From Flavobacteriaceae bacterium (GTDB taxonomy: Bacteria; Bacteroidota; Bacteroidia; Flavobacteriales; Flavobacteriaceae): DNA of 64,000 bases. Location: positions 24,222 to 88,221 of the forward strand of contig JALRDO010000006.1 of NCBI GenBank assembly GCA_023262185.1, read 5' to 3'. Under the pieces are notes generated by a model. The model was not told the origin of the DNA. It saw only the letters and a list, made by a program, of their open reading frames with translations, and did no database searches. Shown in pieces: positions 43,904 through 50,857 of this stretch. Position 1 is the first letter of the stretch. Each line of letters begins with the position of its first letter. The position numbers and the translations under genes are program-made.

Positions 43904-43922
43904 TTGGCACTTATTTGGCACT
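43904..43922. repeat. TTGGCACT direct repeat downstream of tRNA-Arg
   Basis: TTGGCACT at 43904-43911 and again at 43915-43922, spaced 11 bp start to start, one helical turn. Repeats beside a tRNA gene can be recombinase arm sites of a past integration. No integrase is in the window. Confidence 0.3.
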
Positions 43923-43944
43923 CCTTTAGATCACCTTATTATCC

Positions 43945-44067
43945 TTAATTGAATTCTCCTAAAAGAAAGGTTTGATTGGCAGGTATCGTTAAGCCCGATT
44001 TGAAAGTCCCACACGAACTTAAAAAGATAACGGCAAGGAATGCAAAAAGACGATAGATCAATTTCAT
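43945..44067 (-). CDS. 40-aa small lipoprotein
   Basis: A complete short ORF on the minus strand: ATG at 44067, stop TAA at 43945. It has a strongly lipoprotein-like N-terminus, MKLIYRLFAFLAVIFLSSCG, with a basic n-region, a hydrophobic core and the lipobox LSSC (Cys19). After lipidation only 22 residues would remain (CGTFKSGLTIPANQTFLLGE plus two). No homologue is recalled. It occupies most of the otherwise gene-free 338-bp stretch 43794-44131, next to tRNA-Arg. It might instead be the stump of a longer lipoprotein, but no in-frame continuation is apparent. Confidence 0.55.
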   Translation of the reverse strand: MKLIYRLFAFLAVIFLSSCGTFKSGLTIPANQTFLLGEFN

Positions 44068-44131
44068 AGCAAGATTTTAAGTAGCTTCAAGGTACCACCT
44101 TTTGAATACAACGGGTTTAACTATACATTAA

Positions 44132-44617
44132 ATGCTCATCCAAAAAGGCCATCAAAACCTGACAAAGCTCCCCTTCAATCGAGGTGGATTCTATCATATT
44201 CCCCTAAGCGCGGAGGTGATCAAAGCGCTGCCAGACGGCCCGAAATCGAGAATTATTTGCGAGCTTGACGATCGACTCAGTATTCGTTGTGGATTAAACC
44301 CATTAGGAGATGGTGCCTATTTCATTCTTCTCGCTAAACGGTATATCGAACAGCTTGAAAAAGTAGAAGGCGACCTCATCTCCTACATACTAACCCTAGA
44401 TCCCGATCCCTTAGGAGTCGACATCCCAGAGGTCATGCATGAACTGTTCGATCAAGACCCAGAGGCCAAATCTATCTTTGAACAGCTTAAAAATCCGAGA
44501 AAGAGAACCCTCATTCATCGCATAAATCGCGTCAAAAATATCGACCTTCAAGTGCGACACATCCTCGATTTTCTTGAAGAAGAAGGCTATAAAATACGTC
44601 AACGAAAAATCCATTAA
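44132..44617 (+). CDS. DUF1905/YdeI-OmpD-associated domain protein
   Basis: 161 aa. The N-terminal ~95 residues resemble DUF1905, a small beta-barrel (FNRGGFYHIPLSAEVIKALP ... ISIRCGLNPLGDGAYFI). The C-terminal ~55 residues resemble the YdeI/OmpD-associated helical region with the pattern LKNPRKRTLIHRINRVKNID. Proteins of this kind have been called bacteriocin-protection proteins, a function not well established. It is followed by the ABA4-like gene with only 1 nt between, so they are co-transcribed. Confidence 0.75.
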   Translation: MLIQKGHQNLTKLPFNRGGFYHIPLSAEVIKALPDGPKSRIICELDDRLSIRCGLNPLGDGAYFILLAKRYIEQLEKVEGDLISYILTLDPDPLGVDIPEVMHELFDQDPEAKSIFEQLKNPRKRTLIHRINRVKNIDLQVRHILDFLEEEGYKIRQRKIH

Positions 44618-44618
44618 T

Positions 44619-45062
44619 ATGAATCCCTTTGCATCACCTGAATCAGCCTATTCGTTTTTCAATGCTATCGCATTTTTTGCATGGTTGATACTAGCTATTG
44701 CTCCTCAATCTGAAAACATTAGAAAAATCTTAGTGAATATCCTGATTACCTTCTTTGCCTTGAGCTACGCCTATCTATTGGTGAGCACCTTCTGGCTTGA
44801 GAGTTTTAGTGAGTTCTCAACCTTAGAAGGACTTCAAGGACTTTTCTCAGATCCTCTTGCGGTGGTCACCGGCTGGATACATTACTTAGCCTTCGACCTA
44901 TTAACCGGTGTTCTCATTGCCAAGGATGCCTCTAAACAAGGATTCTCACGCCTGGTCATACCCGTATTTCTGCTTTTCACTTTTATGGCAGGTCCATTAG
45001 GATGGCTTATCTATTGGGTTGCAAGAACGATAAAAACACGCGGTTCGTTTATCCGTGTTTGA
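44619..45062 (+). CDS. ABA4-like membrane protein (DUF4281)
   Basis: 147 aa from ATG 44619 (MNPFASPESAYSFFNAIAFF). Four transmembrane segments; HYLAFDLLTGVLIAKDAS and FTFMAGPLGWLIYWVAR match the ABA4-like family (related to plant neoxanthin-synthesis protein ABA4). Carotenoid or isomerase functions have been suggested for relatives; nothing here confirms them. It overlaps the start of the open frame of the following gene, but that gene's real start is probably later (45094). Confidence 0.85.
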   Translation: MNPFASPESAYSFFNAIAFFAWLILAIAPQSENIRKILVNILITFFALSYAYLLVSTFWLESFSEFSTLEGLQGLFSDPLAVVTGWIHYLAFDLLTGVLIAKDASKQGFSRLVIPVFLLFTFMAGPLGWLIYWVARTIKTRGSFIRV

Positions 45063-45093
45063 AACAGAGGGGCTTTTACTGTACCTTCGATCT

Positions 45094-45618
45094 ATGCGAT
45101 TTCTTTTGCCTTTTTTCGTGTGTGTCTTCAGCCTGCAGGCGCAGGTCAAGACGATTGAACTGAACAACACAAAGCCAGTTGACACCCCCAAAACCATACG
45201 CTTTAGTATTGAAGAGAGTGAGATTCGGGTTCATGGACTAAAGGAGCTTTTTGATAACGCCGAACAGCGATTCAATTATGCTCCGAAATACATCGACTGC
45301 GAAACCTGTGCGGTGGTCGCCCCTACAGTGGTCTACACCATCGTACTAGACTACACTTTCGGGAATGCGGCAGGAAGCAAATCTGCAGCCCTTATATGGA
45401 AAAGGTCTGCCAAAGACAAAAGCTTTCCGGAACAAGGCCTTTTGTTAAGCGAACTTTCAGCAGACGAATTGATTTCACAAGAAAGCTTTGTGAGTACCAT
45501 TGACCGCGGAGCAAATCTGTATGTCAGAATGAAAGAATTGAGAGGGCATGTGCTAAATAATGGCATTCACACCGATAAAAAAGCCTTGAGGTTGGGCAAG
45601 CTATTCAGAACCCCCTAA
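45094..45618 (+). CDS. secreted protein of unknown function
   Basis: 174 aa from ATG 45094 (MRFLLPFFVCVFSLQAQ), a start chosen because it begins a clear signal peptide; an open frame reaches back to 45055. The mature part contains two cysteines close together (DCETCAVV) and mixed alpha/beta content. I recognise no family. A TACCTTCG sequence just upstream (one mismatch to TAnnTTTG) may be its promoter, implying expression separate from the ABA4-like gene. It is convergent with clpS, 3 nt away. Confidence 0.6.
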   Translation: MRFLLPFFVCVFSLQAQVKTIELNNTKPVDTPKTIRFSIEESEIRVHGLKELFDNAEQRFNYAPKYIDCETCAVVAPTVVYTIVLDYTFGNAAGSKSAALIWKRSAKDKSFPEQGLLLSELSADELISQESFVSTIDRGANLYVRMKELRGHVLNNGIHTDKKALRLGKLFRTP

Positions 45619-45621
45619 TCT

Positions 45622-45906
45622 CTATTTAATTTCGGCATTAAGCCCAGCCTCTAAAAGGGCAGAGCAACGTGGCTTCAACTCATCGTAGTTCCCCGTTTTT
45701 ACGCTGCACTTACCTTTGTAATGTACAATAAGAGAGCATTGATGGGCCTGTTCTTCAGTGTGCTCACATACCCGAATTAAGGTGGCAATAACGTGTTCAA
45801 AGGTGTTGACCTCGTCGTTAAAGAGAATAATCTGATGCTCTGAGGCTTCAGCTGTTTCGGTCAACAGTTCTTCTGATTCCTCAAAATATTCCTTCTCATA
45901 GCGCAT
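45622..45906 (-). CDS. clpS: ATP-dependent Clp protease adaptor ClpS
   Basis: 94 aa N-recognin that delivers N-degron substrates to ClpAP-type proteases. HQIILFNDEVNTFEHVIATL is the conserved ClpS core with the Asn-Asp pair binding the N-terminal residue; QAHQCSLIVHYKGKCSVKTG completes the fold. The preceding ~20 residues are acidic. It is the last gene of a five-gene unit (DUF1599, BT_3928-like, tpiA, prmA, clpS). Confidence 0.94.
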   Translation of the reverse strand: MRYEKEYFEESEELLTETAEASEHQIILFNDEVNTFEHVIATLIRVCEHTEEQAHQCSLIVHYKGKCSVKTGNYDELKPRCSALLEAGLNAEIK

Positions 45907-45909
45907 GCT

Positions 45910-46752
45910 CTAAATTATAAATTTTGCGCAAACCCAATTGTCTTTGGTCGTGTGACTCTGGTATGTTAAGCCTTGCTCGGTAAAGGCTGCTTTTAAATCT
46001 GAGAGGTCTTCTTGGTAAAATCCACTGATAAGAATTACTCCTCCTTTTTTTAGCATACGTGCATAGTCTTTGACCTGTTGCAAGAGTACGTTCTTGTTGA
46101 TATTCGCTAAGAGTACATCGTATTGTTTCTGAATGCTTTCAAAATCACTGGCTTGCCACACCTTGAGTTGTATGTCATTGCGTTCGGCGTTCTCAACGCT
46201 GTTCTCGACACACCAATCGTCACAATCAAAAGCCTCAACCTCTACCGCACCCTTCTTAGCCGCAAGTATTGCGAGTACCGCAGTACCACATCCTACATCT
46301 AACACGGTCTTACCTTCTATATCGAGATGATCAATACCCTCAAGCATTTGATAGGTCGTCTGATGGTGACCCGTTCCAAAACTCATTTTGGGCTCAATTA
46401 CCAGTTCAATAGCTACATCACAAGGTGCGTGAAAAGGAGCGCGAACAGCGATTCGGCTTTCGATCTGAATAGGCTCAAAGCTACTCTCCCACCTGGCGTT
46501 CCAGTTTTCTTGCTGAATCTCATCCACCTTCATTTCAGTAATAGTAGTCAATCCGGCAGTGATCGGAAAGTCGGTGTTAGCTTTAAACTCAACGTCTGAT
46601 AGTTGACCCTTTTCAACATAAGCGATGAGCCCATCTTTGGTCTCCTCAAAGGTGTCAAAAGGATATTCAGAAAGTTCGGCAAGTAGCACCTCTCTTGCCA
46701 ATTCAGGGTCAGATAGCTTAAAGGTGTAGGCTAAATAAATAGAATCTGCCAC
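45910..46752 (-). CDS. prmA: ribosomal protein L11 methyltransferase
   Basis: 280 aa SAM-dependent methyltransferase acting on ribosomal protein L11. FGTGHHQTTYQMLEGI and TVLDVGCGTAVLAILAAKKGA are the SAM-binding blocks; DVLLANINKNVLL is the catalytic motif region and GGVILISGFYQED the late strand. The start is a GTG at 46752 that directly follows the tpiA stop, so translation is coupled to tpiA. Confidence 0.94.
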   Translation of the reverse strand: MADSIYLAYTFKLSDPELAREVLLAELSEYPFDTFEETKDGLIAYVEKGQLSDVEFKANTDFPITAGLTTITEMKVDEIQQENWNARWESSFEPIQIESRIAVRAPFHAPCDVAIELVIEPKMSFGTGHHQTTYQMLEGIDHLDIEGKTVLDVGCGTAVLAILAAKKGAVEVEAFDCDDWCVENSVENAERNDIQLKVWQASDFESIQKQYDVLLANINKNVLLQQVKDYARMLKKGGVILISGFYQEDLSDLKAAFTEQGLTYQSHTTKDNWVCAKFII

Positions 46753-47505
46753 TTACGAAGCTGCATTTACGATGGCTAAGAAATCTGCAGCTTGTAATGA
46801 AGCGCCTCCAATTAACCCTCCGTCAATATCCGGACGCGAAAACAAATCTGCAGCATTCCCCGGCTTTACACTTCCGCCATACAAAATACGCGTTTGATCG
46901 GCCACATCAGCTCCAACCTCACTACGTAGGTATTCACGAATAAAGGCGTGCATCTCTTGGGCCTGCTCAGGAGAAGCGGTCTCTCCAGTTCCAATCGCCC
47001 AAACGGGCTCATAGGCCAGAATGATATGCTTGTAGTCTTCAGTAGTTACTCCTGCCAACCCTGAAGCTAGCTGAGATTGAACCACCTCAAAATGGGTATT
47101 CGACTTGCGCTCTGCTAATTGTTCTCCAAAGCAGAAGATCACCTGTATACCTGCAGCAAGAGCAGCCTTTACCTTTTCATTGATATGAGCATCTGTTTCG
47201 CCATAACTATCACGTCGCTCTGAATGGCCCAAGATTACCGTTGAGGCCCCCACAGACTTAAGCATAGACGAAGAAATTTCTCCTGTGTGTGCACCGCTTT
47301 CGACAGCGTTCATGTTTTGAGCAGCTAATTGCATTCCACTTCCTTTTATGTGCTGATTGACCTCGTTGAGAAAAACAAAAGGAGGTGCAATATATACTTC
47401 AGTAGCGGCGTCTTGGTATCCCGCAAGCAATTCACTTACGAGTGATTTTGCTTCGGTTAGATCTTTGTTCATTTTCCAATTCGCAGCAACAACAGGAGTT
47501 CTCAT
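46753..47505 (-). CDS. tpiA: triosephosphate isomerase
   Basis: Interconverts dihydroxyacetone phosphate and glyceraldehyde 3-phosphate. 250 aa TIM barrel: NWKMNKDLTEAK (active-site Lys), ILGHSERRDSYGETD (His), AYEPVWAIGTGETA (catalytic Glu) and GGSVKPGNAADLF with GLIGGASL (phosphate loops). It lies 7 nt after the DoxX-like gene. Confidence 0.97.
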   Translation of the reverse strand: MRTPVVAANWKMNKDLTEAKSLVSELLAGYQDAATEVYIAPPFVFLNEVNQHIKGSGMQLAAQNMNAVESGAHTGEISSSMLKSVGASTVILGHSERRDSYGETDAHINEKVKAALAAGIQVIFCFGEQLAERKSNTHFEVVQSQLASGLAGVTTEDYKHIILAYEPVWAIGTGETASPEQAQEMHAFIREYLRSEVGADVADQTRILYGGSVKPGNAADLFSRPDIDGGLIGGASLQAADFLAIVNAAS

Positions 47506-47512
47506 AGGGTTT

Positions 47513-48598
47513 TTAGTTTAAATCTTTAAAGTGTTTCTTGTCAATAATGGTCGCGTTCTCTAAAAATAAAATTCCTGGATTTGAACGCACAATCGTTTTT
47601 ACCGTGGTTTGATCGGCCAAATGCCAATAGAACGGCGTGTCGTATCGCTCATAAAAAGTGGCTATTGCCTCATTCGAAGAGGCCGTCATCCCAAAGATCT
47701 CGTATCCTTCTTTCTGAAGATCATGCGCTTTTTGTACCATTAAAGCCAAACCCTCTTGATCGGCTTGATCTAAATCATAGGCCGTAATCAATAGTGCCTT
47801 TTGAGCGCTCAAAAGTGATGAAGTGTAATCTGCACCTTCACGCATTAAAGTGAAATCATGAATGGGTGGTTCATAGCCTTTTTGCAAGAGCACCGTTTCT
47901 ACATTTCCGGTAAACGTTCCTTGGTGATCTGGAAAAGCGCCTTCGGTTTGTATCACTTCTATTGCTCCTTGATACTCAAACTCCCATAAATAGGCGTAGA
48001 CTTCTTTTGGAGCATCATCAGGAACCTCCATTGAAGCTTCAATATTGGCTCCTATGTTGTAAGGTCTGAAGTCAAAGACAGGTAAATGATTAAGCACGTA
48101 GTAGCCAAAAAACACACACAGTGCGGTGCTCAAGAGCGAAAGTCGTAGACTTAACGCATTACTAAATAGACGATGAATAAAGTCGCGCTTCAACCATAGC
48201 CACAAGATAAAGACCAAAAGCACCACATCTTTATAGAAGGATTGCCAGGGTGTGAGTTTTATCGCATCGCCAAAGCATCCGCAATCGGTCACTTTATTGA
48301 AATAAGCCGAATAAAAGGTGAGGAAGGTGAAGAATACGATCATCCCCAATAGGCTGTAAAGCGTAAACTTTTTAAGATATCCCAACCATAATAATATTCC
48401 CAAGAGCACCTCAAGAACTACCAATACCAGTGCGATTGCAAGTGCGAAGGGCGTAAAAAAAGGCAAGTCTAGAACGCCGGGGCTGAAATACTCCTCTAGC
48501 TTGAACGAAAAACCTAATGGATCATTCAATTTGATCAAGCCTGAAAGTATAAAGACAAAGCCTGTTAAGGCACGAATGAACTGGGTGATCGCGTTCAT
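47513..48598 (-). CDS. BT_3928-like protein: DoxX/MauE-type membrane domain + thioredoxin-like domain
   Basis: 361 aa. The first ~150 residues form four to five transmembrane helices of the DoxX/MauE kind, with a conserved VTDCGCFGDAIKL in the loop after TFYSAYFNK. The C-terminal ~180 residues form a soluble thioredoxin-like domain without a CxxC pair. This gene sits between DUF1599 and tpiA in many Bacteroidota, which is the basis for the name. A periplasmic redox or sulfur role is plausible from the CGC motif but unproven. The ATG overlaps the DUF1599 stop by 4 nt. Confidence 0.85.
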   Translation of the reverse strand: MNAITQFIRALTGFVFILSGLIKLNDPLGFSFKLEEYFSPGVLDLPFFTPFALAIALVLVVLEVLLGILLWLGYLKKFTLYSLLGMIVFFTFLTFYSAYFNKVTDCGCFGDAIKLTPWQSFYKDVVLLVFILWLWLKRDFIHRLFSNALSLRLSLLSTALCVFFGYYVLNHLPVFDFRPYNIGANIEASMEVPDDAPKEVYAYLWEFEYQGAIEVIQTEGAFPDHQGTFTGNVETVLLQKGYEPPIHDFTLMREGADYTSSLLSAQKALLITAYDLDQADQEGLALMVQKAHDLQKEGYEIFGMTASSNEAIATFYERYDTPFYWHLADQTTVKTIVRSNPGILFLENATIIDKKHFKDLN

Positions 48599-49134
48599 GA
48601 ATGTGTCAAATGTATCATAGCGAAAACCGCATAATTCAAAATGTCTTGATAATTGGCAGCAATCCCTTCACTCACTAGGGTTTTACCTTGATTATCTTCT
48701 ATCTGTTTGATGCGGTGAAGTTTTTGCAAAATAAGATCGGTTAAAGAGCTCACGCGCATTTCGCGCCAGGCCTCGCCGTAATCGTGATTTTTGTCAAGCA
48801 TAAGTGACTTGCACTCTTCTACTTTGGCGTCATAGCTTTTAAGGGCCTCTTCTGGAGAAAGATCGGGCTGATCGACTAACGGAAGCTCTGATTGTATGAG
48901 TGCCATCACTGCATAATTGATGATCCCAATAAACTCATCCTCTTCGCCCTCGGCAATCTTTGACTCTGCATTGGTTTGCAATCCGCGAATGCGCTGGGCT
49001 TTGATAAAAATCTGATCGGTCAATGAAGATAATCTAAGGATCCGCCATGCAGTACCATAGTCGAAGGCCTTCTTCTCAAATAAGGTTCTGCAGCGCTCAA
49101 TGACTTGATCAAATTGGGTTGAAGTTGTACTCAT
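48595..49134 (-). CDS. DUF1599 family protein
   Basis: 179 aa made of two similar halves: KKAFDYGTAWRILRLSSLTDQIFIKAQRI and later KNHDYGEAWREMRVSSLTDLILQKLHRI, each followed by a helix and a D/E-x-x-x-YAV motif (GIINYAVMALI; DILNYAVFAMI). The internal duplication is direct sequence evidence. All-alpha proteins with such motifs are reminiscent of nucleotide pyrophosphohydrolases (MazG-like), but no clear catalytic ExxE is visible, so function stays open. It is first in the unit running to clpS, divergent from folP with a 68-bp gap. Confidence 0.86.
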   Translation of the reverse strand: MSTTSTQFDQVIERCRTLFEKKAFDYGTAWRILRLSSLTDQIFIKAQRIRGLQTNAESKIAEGEEDEFIGIINYAVMALIQSELPLVDQPDLSPEEALKSYDAKVEECKSLMLDKNHDYGEAWREMRVSSLTDLILQKLHRIKQIEDNQGKTLVSEGIAANYQDILNYAVFAMIHLTHS

Positions 49135-49202
49135 AGATAAATGGAGCGGTTAACGTAACTTAGTATCGCTTGATTGACCTTCCAAATATAAAGGATTCAC
49201 CC

Positions 49203-50036
49203 ATGACCATTACCCTGAATCAACAGCTAATTGATCTTAATATTCCGCGGATCGCAGCGATTTTGAATGTCACTCCAGACTCATTCTACGACGGCGGACA
49301 ACTAAAAAACCAAGACCATCTCTTAAACAGGGTTCAACAACACATAGATCAAGGTGCTGATATTATTGATATAGGCGGATACTCAACGCGACCCGGGGCT
49401 GCTGAGGTGAGTGTTGAAGAAGAGTTAAGTCGTGTGATCCCCGTAGTTGAGTTGCTTCAAGAGCACTTTCCGAACACCCCACTCTCTATAGACACCTTCA
49501 GATCAGAAGTAGCCTTGCAAAGCCTTGATAAGGGTGCCGCCATGATCAACGACGTCACCGGATCACAGGCTGATCCAAAACTACTAGATGTGGTAGCCTC
49601 TTTTCAGGTTCCATACATTGGGATGCACATGAGAGGCAATCCACAAACCATGAATACCCTTACGGATTACGAAGACATTGTAGTTGAGCTTCGCAAACAT
49701 TTTTCATGGCTAGCAGAAGAAACAGCTAAACGAAACCTCAACGACCTCATCATCGACCCAGGGTTTGGGTTTGCGAAAACAGCTGAGCAGAATTTCTTTT
49801 TACTGAATCACTTAGACGCGTTCAATCTGCTGAAGCTTCCTATACTGGTGGGATTGAGTCGAAAGTCAATGATATATAAGACGCTTCAACTCACCCCAGA
49901 AGAGGCCCTGAATGGCACCTCTGCCCTTCACATGATTGCGCTAGAACGAGGGGCACACTTCTTGAGGGTACACGATGTCCAACCGGCAAAAGAATGCATC
50001 GACCTCTACCTAAAACTGAAACAATCCAACACTTAG
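49203..50036 (+). CDS. folP: dihydropteroate synthase
   Basis: Condenses p-aminobenzoate with dihydropterin pyrophosphate in folate synthesis. 278 aa from ATG 49203 (the frame opens at a TTG at 49170). ILNVTPDSFYDGG is the pterin-binding signature, then IDIGGYSTRPGAAEV, LSIDTFRSEVA, MINDVTGS, DLIIDPGFGFAKT and VGLSRKSMIYKTL for the substrate loops. cdaA follows 29 nt later. folE, another folate gene, is at 60808. Confidence 0.95.
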   Translation: MTITLNQQLIDLNIPRIAAILNVTPDSFYDGGQLKNQDHLLNRVQQHIDQGADIIDIGGYSTRPGAAEVSVEEELSRVIPVVELLQEHFPNTPLSIDTFRSEVALQSLDKGAAMINDVTGSQADPKLLDVVASFQVPYIGMHMRGNPQTMNTLTDYEDIVVELRKHFSWLAEETAKRNLNDLIIDPGFGFAKTAEQNFFLLNHLDAFNLLKLPILVGLSRKSMIYKTLQLTPEEALNGTSALHMIALERGAHFLRVHDVQPAKECIDLYLKLKQSNT

Positions 50037-50046
50037 AGTGAAATTG

Positions 50047-50054
50047 TACCTTTG
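50047..50054 (+). promoter_or_regulatory. -7 element upstream of cdaA
   Basis: TACCTTTG, exact TAnnTTTG, 11 nt before the cdaA ATG. It would give a nearly leaderless mRNA independent of folP. No clear -33 element. Confidence 0.35.
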
Positions 50055-50065
50055 AGCATCGACCT

Positions 50066-50848
50066 ATGAACCTAACAGACTTCTTATCGTTCAAAATCAC
50101 AGACGCACTTGACATTTTGCTCGTCGCCTTTCTTTTGTACTATGTGTACCGCTTACTGAAAGGATCAGTTGCCATCAACATCTTTATTGGTCTAGTCATT
50201 GTATGGGGATTCTGGAACGTCACCCGACTACTCGAAATGAAAATGATCAGCAATATCGTAGGCGGATTCATGCAGGTCGGATTCATTGTGTTGGTCGTGG
50301 TCTTCCAACAAGAAATCAGACGCTTTCTTTTAGTGTTAGGATCCGGAAATTTTTCAGCCAAGAAAATGGGCCGTTTCTTTCGCTTTGTGCGTGCAGAAAA
50401 AAAAGAGCCTCGCACCAATATCGGTGCCCTCGTTGAGGCCTGCGAAAAACTGAGCATGCAGCGCCTTGGAGCACTCATTGTTCTAGAACGTAACGACAGC
50501 CTCGACTTTGTCAAAAACAGCGGAGACAGCATGGATATCACCCTCAATGCACCAATCATTGAGAGCATCTTTTACAAAAACAGCCCGCTGCATGATGGAG
50601 CGGCTATCGTTAAGGGCAACAAAATTGTGGCGACTCGCGTTATCCTTCCGGTAAGTAATGCCAAAGACATCCCAGCGCAATACGGCCTTCGACACAAAGC
50701 AGCTATAGGCATTACAGAAAATACAGATGCCTTGTGTTTAGTGGTTAGCGAAGAACGCGGAGAAATCTCTTACATCAAGGGTAAGAACTTCATAAGTTTC
50801 GATTCAATAGTGATGTTGAAAGAAAAGCTAAAAAGAGATTTAGCGTAA
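50066..50848 (+). CDS. diadenylate cyclase (c-di-AMP synthase), CdaA/DacA type
   Basis: 260 aa: three N-terminal transmembrane helices (about residues 12-85), then the DAC domain. The nucleotide-binding DGA motif is in SPLHDGAAIVKGN; the second motif reads RHKAAIG where B. subtilis CdaA has RHR, a conservative Arg to Lys change. The protein makes c-di-AMP at the membrane, linked to cell wall and potassium homeostasis in many bacteria. The folP-cdaA order is common in Bacteroidota. Confidence 0.94.
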   Translation: MNLTDFLSFKITDALDILLVAFLLYYVYRLLKGSVAINIFIGLVIVWGFWNVTRLLEMKMISNIVGGFMQVGFIVLVVVFQQEIRRFLLVLGSGNFSAKKMGRFFRFVRAEKKEPRTNIGALVEACEKLSMQRLGALIVLERNDSLDFVKNSGDSMDITLNAPIIESIFYKNSPLHDGAAIVKGNKIVATRVILPVSNAKDIPAQYGLRHKAAIGITENTDALCLVVSEERGEISYIKGKNFISFDSIVMLKEKLKRDLA

Positions 50849-50857
50849 TAAACCATC

